37,054 nt of DNA from Candidatus Rifleibacteriota bacterium (GCA_012517355.1 JAAYVD010000028.1:1-37054); one strand, 5' to 3'; positions 16,301 through 26,100 are shown, numbered from the stretch's first letter. A program made the numbers and translations. The notes: generated from the sequence alone by a model not told the origin.

Positions 16301-16878
16301 TCCCCCTGCCGACCGGTGACCAGAACCCGTACCAGGTCGGCCGGGGTCAACACCCCGGACGCAGGCGCCGCCCAGGTGCCTTCCTGCATTCTCCCGGCGA
16401 GGAACGGGACGGGCCCCGCCGCCCCGGCAACCCTCGCGGTCTCCAACCACCGCGGCCCCATCCCCGCCCGGTCGAGGGCACGCCAGACCTGTTGCCGCCA
16501 GGAGTCCAGGCCAAGGCCGCGGGCCCGGCCGCGCAGGTGCGCCCAGACCACCCCCCGCTTGCGATCCTCCCGGCCCAGCTGCCGGGCAACCTCGGCCTGG
16601 TACCGGAGCCGCTCGCGCAGCAGGTCCAACCCGGTCCGCTCCCGGCCCGCGGCGGCCTGCCGCAAACCCACCAGCAGCAGGAAGGCGAGCGGGGCCCAGG
16701 CGCACAGGGCCAACAACCACCACCCGCCCAACCCCAGGCCGCCCGCGCCCGCGCCGCCCGACGTCAGGTTGGCCACCGGCGGAACGGTTGGCCCGGGGGA
16801 ATGGCTCGCCACGGGCGTTTCCCCCCGCCCCTCGGGGCGGCCAGAGGCCCCTGCCGCCGTGGAGTCGATCGGGATCAT
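13318..16878 (-). CDS. Membrane-anchored SpoIIE/PP2C phosphatase A
   Basis: This is a 1186-residue sensor phosphatase. A membrane segment at about 48-68 is followed by a large sensor region, further hydrophobic segments near 365-390 and 405-425, another long extracytoplasmic-like region, and a last membrane segment near 820-840. The C-terminal PP2C domain (about 895-1150) has VGGDYFD (near 919), GDVSGHG (near 942), NAGH, FTDG (near 1061) and WDDDVTF (near 1112), so all metal-binding acidic residues are present. Such enzymes dephosphorylate Ser/Thr-phosphorylated anti-sigma antagonists or similar partners; no partner is encoded here. The start overlaps the stop of phosphatase B (ATGA, 16875-16878), so translation is coupled. 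Residues about 696-721 derive from the dispersed hairpin element. Confidence 0.93.
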   Translation of the reverse strand: MIPIDSTAAGASGRPEGRGETPVASHSPGPTVPPVANLTSGGAGAGGLGLGGWWLLALCAWAPLAFLLLVGLRQAAAGRERTGLDLLRERLRYQAEVARQLGREDRKRGVVWAHLRGRARGLGLDSWRQQVWRALDRAGMGPRWLETARVAGAAGPVPFLAGRMQEGTWAAPASGVLTPADLVRVLVTGRQGEIAQAEGVVRFAGWGDLPLSVFGEARKEHAWFRLPLGRNGVWCAWGRIGGRPVGPGPADGVPWMGETGGAPGSVAAADGYLVLADPSAMRPVVLDRAWLGVVRRGMKAFRGPDRLFRARFRRAAAGEDVEGERPPEERVWRAGGTVGLTLVVRDAAGDLGVSGRLPWPLALWGPIGYLGWFCCSLAWLVGTYRALVAGETVWVATISRRVGLHLLPAVGLPLFGVLLVGELEIDAWVAGEIPETFRGLAQETERPEAVFRAEVRRQEARMREVLRRFRYRPEVASEAMLWGLDDLERRYHVAIAHLVTPGGEQLLPSHQGYRSVFVFVAGLPPARRVPVLARFLEDGASTNAYYLGLMGAPWSAADPRWRGWLEGFLRADRRERPVPSSEAMLRKGMGAIARQICRRWDEEHGWGGGVAGGPKVDVGAFASSMGGMDPEDVMGYIWDHLGRIAAIGSLRDRVLEMLEVLPGPDGRAGLFVMLHWKDTDLLFPAAWRLIRQMWQDGLAMGKTGGSGRRPWRPGGMAELVSVAGRGTAPRGAGVDLFLLARALEVPDLSTVALPRGVKRLAGDLRMGGQSRKLVAAFPDGTWRWVFVRTSDEFGLYVLGAARPVGELATAEIGRRRSLGGILLGLAVVLGFFAQVLRRFLFEPILDLMVFARQLGRPGAPPVPVRNAIGEWGELAVLFTLVLESLKELDVAGHLQNRLLPQGVFRRERVSIQGRSIMMEQVGGDYFDIIPDPEDEGVVYVCIGDVSGHGLAAALVMVMVGTGLRILLSFGEREPKGLLTGLNRHLVEFLRRVRMMTCEVIRIDTRTGEFQVANAGHTPVLVVSPGGGCESFLLPSMPLATVKNSRVEEVHRVVGPGGSMVLFTDGAVEAMGPDGTSIGYPRLEKALSGEAAAGFDGAVERMFRFVHQATARWDWDDDVTFVVAHFEPGVPGEPAAGPPTPGDGAGKPGAGGDPPVGRQGGARGQAPDAVARGSAGSGRVDKAGHRS
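14715..14790 (-). repeat. Dispersed multi-hairpin element, copy R3 (inside phosphatase A)
   Basis: This in-frame copy lies within the second sensor region of phosphatase A. Arms are CCGAA-N5-TTCGG (14715-14729) and GGCCGCC/GGCGGCC (14741-14747 and 14754-14760). The encoded peptide GKTGGSGRRPWRPGG, then ELVSVA, matches the other copies in frame. Confidence 0.7.
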
Positions 16879-19800
16879 GCCCCACCACCCTTCATGGTCA
16901 GGACCAGCAGGGTCCGGTCATCCTCCTGACCGCCGCCAGGCTTGGCGCTGATCCGCCCGGCCAGGGTCCGGACGAAGGCGTCGGTGTCGGGCTGATAACT
17001 GGCTGCCACCAGGCCGGCAAACACCTCGTAGGCATCCTGCCCGGCTTCCACCGGCAACCCCTTGATCCATCCGTTGGAAAAAAAGACCACGACGTCACCC
17101 GGCTGCAGATCGCGACTCTGGCTGGCGTAGTCCCTCGCGGTCGGACTGCCCAGGGGGGGCTGGGAACCCTGCCACCAGGCCGGTCGCCCGTCGCGCAGGT
17201 GCAGGGGCCAGCAGCCGCCGGCGTTCGCCCACGACAGCCGGCGCCCGGCTTCCTCCCAGTTGGCCACCAGCAGCGCGAAATGCCGGCCCTTCCCCCCGAC
17301 CCTGGCCAGGTGCCCGTTCAGACAACCCAGCATGCCCGCGGGATCCCGTTCCCGCTCCCCCACCAGGCGCAGCCCCAGCTTCGCCCTGGCTCCCAGCAGG
17401 GAGGCATCGACCCCGCTCCCCGCAACGTCTCCCAGGCACAGCAGCAACCGGCCCGGCTCCGGCCGCCAGACCTCGCTGAAATCGCCACCCAACAGGCCGG
17501 CCGCCTGGAAGCGGCCCTCCACCCGCACCGCCCCCGCCTCCATCGTCCCCTCGAACACCAGCGTCTTCTGCACCGGCACCGCCGAAACGATCTCCGACAG
17601 GGTGTGGGCCGACCGCTGCAACCCCGCCGCCAACGCCCCGAACTCGTCGGGCTCCGCCACCGGCCCCATCTCGAACTCCCGCCGCCGCAACCGCTCCAGG
17701 GCGCGCTCCAGCCCGCCCAGCCGCCGCGCAAAGAAACCCGCCAGCAGGTAGGCCGCCCCCACCGCGAACCCCAACAGAACCAGCAGGACCCCGACCGCCG
17801 TCGCCCGGAGCCGCTCCGCTCCTGCCAGAACCGGCCCGAGGGGGACCGCCCCCACCAGCAGCCGTTCCGTCAGCCGCTGGCAGGGCAGGACCGTGACCAG
17901 CCAGGACCGCCCCCCACCACTCTCCACCACCCCGTCCGCCGCCTGCTGCGAGCGGTTGGCCCGGTCGCACAAGGCCTGCAGCCGCGTATCCAGCAGCAAC
18001 CGCTCCGGCCGGCTCCACATCGGACCGCCCGCGCCCATCCCCACCAGCCCGACCCGGAACCCGCCCACCGGCCCGCCATCCGCCATCGGCGCGGCCCCCC
18101 GCCGCCGCGCCCCGATCGCCCGCAGGTACACCTGCTTGAGACTGGTCGACCCCACCACCATCGCCACCAGATACCGCCGCCCCCCCGATCCCACTGATCC
18201 GGCGTCGGCCATGCCCCCCGGCCGCGACGGCTGGCCGGCCGGAACGGTCGTGCCCCGCCCCGCGCGGGCGCCGACCGACACGATGTCGGAAGTGCCCCTT
18301 TGCCGCCACGGATGGCGGCGCGAAACGCGCGTTTCGCGCAGCGCAAAGGGGCCCTCCCCCAGCGGTTGGATGAGGACATGGAAATCCCGTCCGAATCCAC
18401 CGAGCGACGCGATCCGCCCCATCTGCCGCGACATCGCCCGCACCTGCCCCTGGGCGAAGGCGTAGTCGACCGCCGGGTCCCCCGTCCGCTCCGGCGTCGG
18501 GAACCCCTGCCGCAGACGCTCGATGTTCCGCACCAGGGCCCCCACCAGCGCCCGGTCCCGCTCCGGGTTCCGCAGCTTCCCCGTCGACCCCCACTCCGCC
18601 GTCCCCGTGGCGTCGAAGACCCAGGCGGCACTCACCACGTCGTCCAGCCGCAACCCCGGCCAGGAGCTTCCCACCAGGGTTTCCGCCAGACCGGCCGGGT
18701 GCGCCGCCCCGCGCGCCACCGCCCGTTCGATCGCCCGCAGCATCTCCTCATACCCATGGTCCACTCCCGCCAACCGGCTCTCCACCTGCCGGTGGGCCTG
18801 CCACCGCATCCGCTCACCGGCCTCCCGGCCGAACCGGTAGGCGCCCGTCGCGAACACGGCCATCGCGGGCAGCGTCACCCCCAGGATGCCCATCCCCACC
18901 ACCGTCTGCAGAGAGACCCGGCCCAGCGTGCCCCGCCACCAGCTCCACCCCAGCCCCAGAACGCCCAGGGCCAGCACTCCCCATCCCGCCCGCTCACCCC
19001 AGGTCAGCAGCGCGAGACGACGGCCGAGGTCAGGGGGAACGCCACCCTGGCGGCGAAGGGCCGCCACCCCCCGCTCCCCCAGCGCCTGAACCTCGATCTC
19101 CTCCCCGGGATGCCGGCCCTCCAGGACCCGCCGAACCGTCTCCACCGCCCCGCGCACCAGCCCGGGATCATGCTCCCGCACCAACCGGTCCAGGTCGTCC
19201 CCCGCGAACCAGTCCAGGGAATGGGAAGCCCGGATCCGTCCGCGGAACTCCTGCAACCGCCGGTCGAACAGCGCCTTCTCCCCGGCTTCGTCCCGCTTGA
19301 CCAGCAACAGAACCTGCCTGACCCCGCCCGGTCCCCCGCCCCCCGTTGCCACCCCGGCCGCCCTCCCCACCGTGCACCAGGCGGCATGCGAATACCGCCC
19401 CCGCCCCTGCAGCGGCACCATCGTCCAGGGGGCCATCGCCACGTCCTCCAGCACCTTGGGATGCTGGAAGAACTGGCGCGACAACCGGTTCAGCCACGCC
19501 CCCGTCTCCCCCTTCCGCGAGGCCACCAGCCCCCGACGGACCTGTTCCGACAAGGCCCGGAACTCACCCGGGAAACCCGGGACCATCACCCGCCGCCCCG
19601 CCCCGTCGAAGAACAAGACCAGGAAAGGATGGTCACCGCTCCGCAACCGGGTGAAGGCCGTCGCCAGAGGCATCCCCCGCCGGTACCGGTCGGCGGCCCG
19701 CCGCAGCAGGTCGCCCCCGTAGGTGGCAGGGAAGGCCGTCCGCCGCAGGTTCAGCAGCATCAGGGTCAGGTCCTCCCGCTCCCGCGCCCGCCAGTCTTCG

Positions 19801-19928
19801 AACCACCCGGTGGCCACCGACCGGCACCACCCGGCCAGCCCCAGCATCGGCAGCACGAGGAACAGCAGCAGGCCGACCGCCAGGTGCCCCGCGGCCCACC
19901 GGTCCAGTCCCCGGGCCTCCCCGGTCAT
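16875..19928 (-). CDS. SpoIIE/PP2C-like protein B with degraded active site
   Basis: This 1017-residue protein has the same plan as phosphatase A: a membrane segment (about 14-36), a periplasmic region, a hydrophobic pair near 310-370, a second sensor region, a membrane segment near 695-720, a HAMP-like linker (FEMGPVAEPDEFGALAAG), and a PP2C-like domain. In that domain LGGDFSEV and EDDRTLL are kept, but GDVxGHG reads GDVAGSG, NAGH reads NAGG, and the metal-binding TDG reads SNG (Asp to Asn). It is therefore probably inactive or altered and may regulate its partner A, whose start overlaps its stop by 4 bp. The ATG at 19928 follows a G-rich ribosome-binding stretch; a TTG at 19988 is a longer alternative. 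Residues about 525-578 hold two copies of the dispersed element. Confidence 0.88.
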   Translation of the reverse strand: MTGEARGLDRWAAGHLAVGLLLFLVLPMLGLAGWCRSVATGWFEDWRAREREDLTLMLLNLRRTAFPATYGGDLLRRAADRYRRGMPLATAFTRLRSGDHPFLVLFFDGAGRRVMVPGFPGEFRALSEQVRRGLVASRKGETGAWLNRLSRQFFQHPKVLEDVAMAPWTMVPLQGRGRYSHAAWCTVGRAAGVATGGGGPGGVRQVLLLVKRDEAGEKALFDRRLQEFRGRIRASHSLDWFAGDDLDRLVREHDPGLVRGAVETVRRVLEGRHPGEEIEVQALGERGVAALRRQGGVPPDLGRRLALLTWGERAGWGVLALGVLGLGWSWWRGTLGRVSLQTVVGMGILGVTLPAMAVFATGAYRFGREAGERMRWQAHRQVESRLAGVDHGYEEMLRAIERAVARGAAHPAGLAETLVGSSWPGLRLDDVVSAAWVFDATGTAEWGSTGKLRNPERDRALVGALVRNIERLRQGFPTPERTGDPAVDYAFAQGQVRAMSRQMGRIASLGGFGRDFHVLIQPLGEGPFALRETRVSRRHPWRQRGTSDIVSVGARAGRGTTVPAGQPSRPGGMADAGSVGSGGRRYLVAMVVGSTSLKQVYLRAIGARRRGAAPMADGGPVGGFRVGLVGMGAGGPMWSRPERLLLDTRLQALCDRANRSQQAADGVVESGGGRSWLVTVLPCQRLTERLLVGAVPLGPVLAGAERLRATAVGVLLVLLGFAVGAAYLLAGFFARRLGGLERALERLRRREFEMGPVAEPDEFGALAAGLQRSAHTLSEIVSAVPVQKTLVFEGTMEAGAVRVEGRFQAAGLLGGDFSEVWRPEPGRLLLCLGDVAGSGVDASLLGARAKLGLRLVGERERDPAGMLGCLNGHLARVGGKGRHFALLVANWEEAGRRLSWANAGGCWPLHLRDGRPAWWQGSQPPLGSPTARDYASQSRDLQPGDVVVFFSNGWIKGLPVEAGQDAYEVFAGLVAASYQPDTDAFVRTLAGRISAKPGGGQEDDRTLLVLTMKGGGA
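18195..18262 (-). repeat. Dispersed element, divergent copy R5 (inside phosphatase B)
   Basis: A second, degenerate copy lies next to R4. It encodes GTTVPAGQPSRPGG then GSVG in the same frame as the other copies. Compared with R4 its hairpin arms are mostly lost, so it is probably older. Confidence 0.5.
18275..18351 (-). repeat. Dispersed multi-hairpin element, copy R4 (inside phosphatase B)
   Basis: This is the best-preserved copy. CCGACA-CGA-TGTCGG (18275-18289) is followed by outer arms CCCCTTTGC (18295-18303) and GCAAAGGGG (18343-18351). These enclose GCCGCCA-CGGA-TGGCGGC (18302-18319) and the 22-bp near-perfect palindrome with arms GCGCGAAACG/CGTTTCGCGC (18318-18339). It is read in frame as RETRVSRRHPWRQRG then DIVSVG, inside the second sensor region of phosphatase B. 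Confidence 0.9.
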
Positions 19929-20277
19929 CGCCCGCCCCCCCCCTTCACCCGGGCCCCGGCATGGTTCCACGGCCGCCTCTGTCGCCAATGGCCATGAAAT
20001 CGGTCGTTCCCCGTGATGCCGGCGGGATCGTCACCATGGATGAGGCAACGCAGGCGCGGCCGGGACCCCGGTCCCCACCGCCCACCAGGCTGCCGGCGGC
20101 TTCGGCCTGCCGGCGGCGGCAGCGCCCGGGCCGCCCTGGATTCCCGACACGATCGGCGCGGTGACCCGCCCGGAATGACCGGCCCCACGTGAAGATTCCC
20201 TCCAATCCATGGCCGGCCCCACCGCCCACCCGAACCGGGCGCATTCTTCGCAACTGCGGTATCATGGGTACCATAGT
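19929..20277. other. Divergent intergenic region between two phosphatase operons
   Basis: This 349-bp gap separates the B-A and C-D phosphatase gene pairs. It has a -10-like TATCAT for the plus-strand pair near its right end. I see no clear promoter for the minus-strand pair and no credible small gene. CCGACACGATCGG near 20135 recalls the first hairpin of the dispersed element, but the rest of the element is absent. Confidence 0.6.
20260..20265 (+). promoter_or_regulatory. Putative -10 of phosphatase operon C-D
   Basis: TATCAT lies 12 bp before the ATG at 20278, the same hexamer as at 6122. No good -35 and no Shine-Dalgarno are seen, so a leader of only about 5 nt is expected. Confidence 0.35.
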
Positions 20278-23118
20278 ATGGCAGAAGAGACCACGGCCGC
20301 CACTCCGAAAGGCACCTGGCGGGAATCCCTCAACATCTCCCTCCAGGTGGTCATTCTCGCCGTTTCCCTCTTTCTCGGAATCGACGCCTGGCTGGGGAAC
20401 CGTCTGGACGACCGCCGGGAGGCCTTCGCCCGGAACTGCCGCCAGACCGTCGAACGCCTCGCCATCCGGACCGACCCCCAGCTGTTCACCCTGACCCGCC
20501 TGCGACCCTTTTTCCGCCCCTGGCCGGGCCCTTCCCTGCCCCGCCTGCGCGACCGGGTCGAATCCCTGAAACGACGGTCAGGCCTCGACCTGCTGGTCTT
20601 CACCTACGACCCGCAAGGGGAGTTGACAGGTTCCTTCCCGGCCGGGGCGCCCAACCTGTGGGTCATGAAACTCCTCTTCAAGGGGCTGACCTCCAGCTCC
20701 GGCAGCGAGTTCGACGACCTCCGGCTGAAACTCGACAAGAAGATCCCCTTCGTCTTCGGCTACGGCAAGGATCTCACCATCCTCCGCCGTGACCGGGGGC
20801 TGGCCATCGATACCTTCAACCGCGCCGAGCGCGGCGTGCTCCTGTGGCAGGCCTGGGACCGCGGCGGCGTGATCCTGCACTGTCCCCTCATCCCCACCGA
20901 GGAACAGGTCTTCGACACCGTCCTGCGAGCCCAGCCGGCTTCCCGGGTCCCGGCCGTGGCCGGGTTCGGCCGCCGGGCCACCGACACCTGGAAACGGGCC
21001 GGGGCCACCGACGATCCCCAGGCCCGCCGCGCCTGGGCCGACCTGCAGCGTGACCAGCACCAGGAGGGACTCGTCGATGGCACCTGGTGGACCTTCCTGG
21101 AGACCACCACCGGCCGCACCGTCTACGCCGCCTTCCCGCCCCCCGTCGACCCCCTGCACCAGCTCCGCCGGATCGTCCACGGGGTGGGAGGCGCCGGCCT
21201 CGTCGCCGCCCTCCTCGTCATCCTCGGCGCCGGCCTGGGCGCCGCCTTCACCCTCCGCCGCATCCTCCTCGGCCTGTTCCTGGCCGCCGCCCTCATCCCC
21301 CTGCTGGGCCTTGCCATCGGCTCGTTCGACGTGGTCCAGGTCTTCCAGGCCGTGCTCGGCACCCGCATCCAGGCCGTCCAGGACGAAGCCATCCGCAACC
21401 TGGTCCAGGAATTCGACGGGTTCCTCGCCTCCTGCTCGGTCCAGGTCCGCCGCACCGCCGCCGACCCCGGCATCCTGGCCAGCGAAGAAGGCTGGCAAAG
21501 GTTTTCCCGGCGACTGCGCGACCAGCACCTCGCCGACCTCCTCCAACTGCGCGACGCCGGCGCACGCCTGCTGTTCTCCTCCGACCACGGCGCCGCCGGC
21601 GACCGCGAGGTGATGGTCCGGGCCATGTGCCGACGCGCCATCGAGCGGTTCCAGCCCGACCGGCTCGACGACGCCTCCTACACCCCCAACGTCTTCGCCG
21701 ACGCCATGGTACGCCGCGACGACATGGGGTTCTCCACCATCCTCAACCACCAGGCCCGCTTCCAGACGATGGAAATGGGGTCCGCCCGGTTCCTCTACTA
21801 CTTCCAGGTCCTCCCCGCCGCCACCGGCCAGGTGGCCTTCTTCGACGTCATCGTCTCCCTGTCCCGCCTCGCCTCCCACTACCTGCGGCTGCGTCAGGGC
21901 CGCCGGCTCACCTTCGACGGAGTCTGGCACCGGTTCTTCGCCCTCCGCATCCCCGACCTCCACTGGACCCTGCCCCCCACCCCCGCCCTCCGGGCCGACA
22001 TCACCCACCTCGCCCTCACCAGCTGGCTGACCGGCCGCCCAACCAGTCTCCGTCTCGAAAGCCGCACCCGATCAGGGTTCGCCGTCGCCATCCCCTGTCC
22101 CGAACTGGCCGACCACAGCCTCGTCGCCTTCTATCCCGACGATCTCGTCCGCGAACGGATCGACACCGTCTGGCAGAAGATCCTGCTCGGCGCCCTGTTT
22201 TTCGTCGGCCTCATCGGCCTCATGGCCCACGGCATCTCCCGCCAGTTCCTCGCCCCCCTCGGGCATCTCGAGGAAGCGGTCGCCGCCCTCGGCCGCCGCC
22301 AGTTCGAGTTCCGCCTGCCCGTCGCCGGCGAGGACGAGATGGCCCGCCTGTTCGGCGCCTTCAACGACATGATGGTCGACTCGAAGGACCTGCAGGTGGC
22401 CCGCACCGTCCAGGAAGGGCTCGTTCCCCAGACCTTCCCCATCCTGCCCGGCTATTCGGTCCACGGCGTCCTGATGACCGCCTCCGACCTCGGCGGGGAC
22501 TGCCTCGACTGCTTCTCCCTGGCCGGCGACCGGACCATCTTCCTGATCGGCGACATCACCGGCCACGGCGTCGGCTCGGCCCTCCTCATGGCCTTCTCCC
22601 GCGCCATCACCTTCCATTGGAGCCAGGGGCAGACCCTCTACCCCGTTTCGCTGACCACCGACCTCGACCGCATGCTCCGCCGCCGCCACGGGTCGCGCCT
22701 CTTCATGGGCGTCATCTGCGGCATCCTCGACTCGGCCAGCCACCAGCTCGATCTCGTCGTCCGCGGCCACGTCTACCCGCTGTTGCTGACCGAGTCTGGA
22801 GCGGCGCGTTGGATCGGTTCCCCCTCCTACCCCCTGGGCATCGGCACCAACCAGCGCGAACCCGATTCCCTGCGCCTCCCCATCCACCCCGGCGACCGCC
22901 TGCTCTGCCTGACCGACGGGTTCATCGAGGCCCGCCGCCCCGACGGGGAGATGGTCGGCTACGAGCGGGTCGCGGAATGGGCCCGCGCCGAACGCCAGGA
23001 AACCGCCCAGGCCTGGCTCGCCGCGCTGCTCGCCCGTCACCAGGCCTTCTGCGGACACCGTCTCGAGGACGACCTCACCATGTTCGCCATCGTCCGCCAG
23101 CCGGGGGGCGACCGATGA
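20278..23118 (+). CDS. Membrane-anchored SpoIIE/PP2C phosphatase C
   Basis: This is a 946-residue sensor phosphatase. There is a membrane segment at about 20-38, an extracytoplasmic region to about 300, two hydrophobic segments (about 300-350), a second sensor region, and a membrane segment near 631-652. A HAMP-type linker (FEFRLPVAGEDEMARLFGAF) leads to a C-terminal PP2C domain. Catalytic motifs are LGGDCLD (near 739), GDITGHG (near 757), LTDGFIEA (near 878) and LEDDLTM (near 930). The acidic metal ligands are intact, so it should be active. The NAGH position reads VRGH. The ATG at 20278 is preferred over an upstream in-frame ATG at 20209 because the -10-like hexamer lies between them. Its stop overlaps the start of gene D (ATGA). 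Confidence 0.93.
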   Translation: MAEETTAATPKGTWRESLNISLQVVILAVSLFLGIDAWLGNRLDDRREAFARNCRQTVERLAIRTDPQLFTLTRLRPFFRPWPGPSLPRLRDRVESLKRRSGLDLLVFTYDPQGELTGSFPAGAPNLWVMKLLFKGLTSSSGSEFDDLRLKLDKKIPFVFGYGKDLTILRRDRGLAIDTFNRAERGVLLWQAWDRGGVILHCPLIPTEEQVFDTVLRAQPASRVPAVAGFGRRATDTWKRAGATDDPQARRAWADLQRDQHQEGLVDGTWWTFLETTTGRTVYAAFPPPVDPLHQLRRIVHGVGGAGLVAALLVILGAGLGAAFTLRRILLGLFLAAALIPLLGLAIGSFDVVQVFQAVLGTRIQAVQDEAIRNLVQEFDGFLASCSVQVRRTAADPGILASEEGWQRFSRRLRDQHLADLLQLRDAGARLLFSSDHGAAGDREVMVRAMCRRAIERFQPDRLDDASYTPNVFADAMVRRDDMGFSTILNHQARFQTMEMGSARFLYYFQVLPAATGQVAFFDVIVSLSRLASHYLRLRQGRRLTFDGVWHRFFALRIPDLHWTLPPTPALRADITHLALTSWLTGRPTSLRLESRTRSGFAVAIPCPELADHSLVAFYPDDLVRERIDTVWQKILLGALFFVGLIGLMAHGISRQFLAPLGHLEEAVAALGRRQFEFRLPVAGEDEMARLFGAFNDMMVDSKDLQVARTVQEGLVPQTFPILPGYSVHGVLMTASDLGGDCLDCFSLAGDRTIFLIGDITGHGVGSALLMAFSRAITFHWSQGQTLYPVSLTTDLDRMLRRRHGSRLFMGVICGILDSASHQLDLVVRGHVYPLLLTESGAARWIGSPSYPLGIGTNQREPDSLRLPIHPGDRLLCLTDGFIEARRPDGEMVGYERVAEWARAERQETAQAWLAALLARHQAFCGHRLEDDLTMFAIVRQPGGDR

Positions 23119-26100
23119 GCCAGAACGCCATCCGGTCCGGGTTCGGCAGCTTGCTGCTGCTGTTCCTCGGCATTCCCTTCCTCCTGTTGGCCATCATCGG
23201 CACCTACACCCTCAGCCGGTTCACCGAGAACGCCACCCGCCAGCGGCTGACCGCCCTCGAAACCCGCCTCGACGGCGGCGTCGCCGCCTCCTCGGCCTCC
23301 TGGTACGTGCTCGACCGCCTGAACCGGTTCACCCGCCTGCTCCGGCGCCACCTCCCAGAGAACCCGCCCCCCGCTCCCCCCGGGTCCGCCACCTCCGGCC
23401 AGGGCCCCGCCATCTCCTCCGAGGCCGCTTCAACACCCGCCATCCGCCCTCCACAGCCTCCCGCGGTGGTTCCCCCCGGCGCGCCCCAAGAGGCCGGCCC
23501 GGACCCCGACTCCTCCGCGACGGCTCCCGGCCAGGCCATCCACGCCACCGTTCAGCACCTCACGGGCTCCCCGGCCGCCACCGGCCGGGCCGGGCCTCCT
23601 CCAGCCCCCGTCGCCGACCCCGACCGCATCCTCGACCGGGCCTATCAGGCCCTCACCCACCGCGAAGGCCTCGCCGTCACCGCCTACGTCTACCGCCACC
23701 GCGAACTGGTCCGCACCTTCCCCGCCGCCGCCCCCCACCGGGCCACCTTCGCCACCATCCTGAAGGACATGCACCTGGACGGCCCCGCCTTCGCCGCCGC
23801 CCAGCGCGCCCACAACCACGCCCTGCTCGACATCTTCGGGCCGGGCAACCGCCTCGAACTCCTGTTCCGGGCCAAAGGCAAACTGCGCCGGTTCACCCAG
23901 GGAACCCACCGGGGCGCCTACCTGATCCAGGAGTTCGCCGACGGCACCGGCGTCTTTTTCGTCCTCTCCCGCCTTCCGTCCTTCGCCACCCGCTTCACCG
24001 CCGTCCGGCCCAGCCTCTCCCCGACCCTCGGGGCGGCCATCCCCGCCGAGGACCGCTGGTTCCCCCCCGCCCACACCGACGCCGGACAGATGCGGGTGGC
24101 CCTCCAGATGACCGTCGCCGAGGGCCGCCCCCAGGTGCAACACGCCGGACTGGAATGGGTCTTCTGCCAGAACCGCGAAGGCATCGTCTGGTGCGCCGCC
24201 CAGCCCCTCCCCGCCTCACCCCTGTCCAGCCCCGTCACCACCCTCGTCACCGTCGGCTACCTGCTGGCCCTCGCCTGTTTCCTGCTCTTCGCCCTCGCCC
24301 AGGGCGGCTTCGCCCCCGGCCTCGCCCTGACCGACCGCCTCGAAGGCCTCAACATCCGCCTCCGCCTCGGCCTCCTGTTCGCCCTCGCCACCGTCCTCCC
24401 CCTCGGCATCGCCATCATCCTCGGCTCCATCGGCCTCGCCGACCGCCGCGAGATGCTGATCGCCGAAGCCGGCCGCGATGGCCTCGCCCGCCTGTCGCAG
24501 GCCGAGGTCGGGTACACCAGGCAGGTCGAGCAGTTCCGCCGCATCTCCCTCGGCCTGCGCTTCTCCCCCCTCGTCCGCGACCTGCGCCTCGACGACCTCG
24601 GCCGCGTCATCGACCGGCTCGTCCGCGCCAACGCCATCCAGCGCTTCGAGATCCGCGACCCCCAAGGCAAGACCATCTTCACCACCGACGACCCCGAGGT
24701 GCACGGGGTCACCCACGCCACCGACATGTTCAGCCGCGTGGCGATCCGCCGCGCCGCACCCAACCGCCTCGGCGCCAACGTCGACAAGGTCTCCGCCGAA
24801 GAACTCCTGGCGGAAGGGTTCGTCGCCCGCGAGGACGTCGGCCTGTCCGCCCTTCTCCGCCAGCCCCGCAAGGTCTGGCTGTTCCGCATGGGCACCAGCC
24901 CCTGCCTCTGGTTCTGGGACGCCTACCCCGAACTGCCCCCCAGCGCCGCCTCCAGCGCCGCGTTCGTCGCCGTCACCCACCAGCTCGAATGGGTCTACGA
25001 GGAATATGTCCGGAAAACCTTCGGCCACGCAGTCGCCACCGCCCCGACCCGCCTCGTCGTCGAACTGGGCCTCGACTCCGCCAACTTCCGCACCCGGCCC
25101 GGCCTCCGCGGCCCAGGCTGGTCCCCTCTTCTCCACGCCGTCACCCGCAGCCAGGAAACCGGCCGCGTCCTGTTCCGCGAACTCGACCTGCCCTCCGGCC
25201 GCTTCTGGGTCACCGTCAAGCCCGAACTCGCCCTCGGCATGTTCGTCTTCGCCGATCTCGTCCCCGTCGCCTCCCGCCTCGCCACCCTCGCCCCCATCAA
25301 GTGGCGCCTCGCCCTCACCAGCCTCCTCGCCCTCGTCGTCTCCTTCCTCGGCGCCACCCTCATCTCCTCGTTCTTCATCGTCCCGATCGGCGACCTGGCC
25401 GACGGCATCGCCGCCATCCGCCAGCGCGACCCCACCTTCCGCATCCCCCGCCGCCGCCCCGACGAGTTCGGCATGCTGGCCGAAGCCTTCAACACCCTCC
25501 TGGGCGAACTCAAGGAACTCGAATACGGCCGCATCGTCCAGGAAAGCCTGCTCCCCCTCGACCCCCCCGCCCCCGCCGGCTACTCCATCGCCTGCCTGCG
25601 CCTGCCCGCCACCGACCTCGCCGGCGACTACCACGATGTCTTCCAGCTCGGCGATGGGCGATGGGCCCTCATCCTGGGCGACGTCACCGGCCACGGCATC
25701 TCGGCCGCCCTCGCCATGGCCATGGCCAAGGCCACCGTCGACTACCAGTCCCTCACCGGCTGGACCGTCCCCACCCAGGTCATGGACAACCTCAACCGGC
25801 TCTTCTACCGCGAACTCAAACCCCGCCAGAAATTCATGACCCTCACCTACGTCGCCCTCGAACCCGCCTCAGGACAGATCATCGCCGAAAACGCCGGCCA
25901 CCCCTACCCCCTCCTCTATCGCCAGCAGACCCGGACGGTGGTCGAACTGCCCCTGCCATCCATGCCCCTGGGCGCCCGCAAGACCCGCAAAGCCACCCCC
26001 CAGGTGGCCGCCATGGAACCGGGCGACGCCATCCTCCTCTATTCCGACGGCATGGTGGAATGCCCCGACGCCGACGGGATCCCCTTCGCCTACCCCCGCC

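Noticed and set aside
21087-23114. Upstream extension of phosphatase D
   Set aside because: It is out-of-frame reading through gene C; the 4-bp overlap at 23115 and the membrane start define D.
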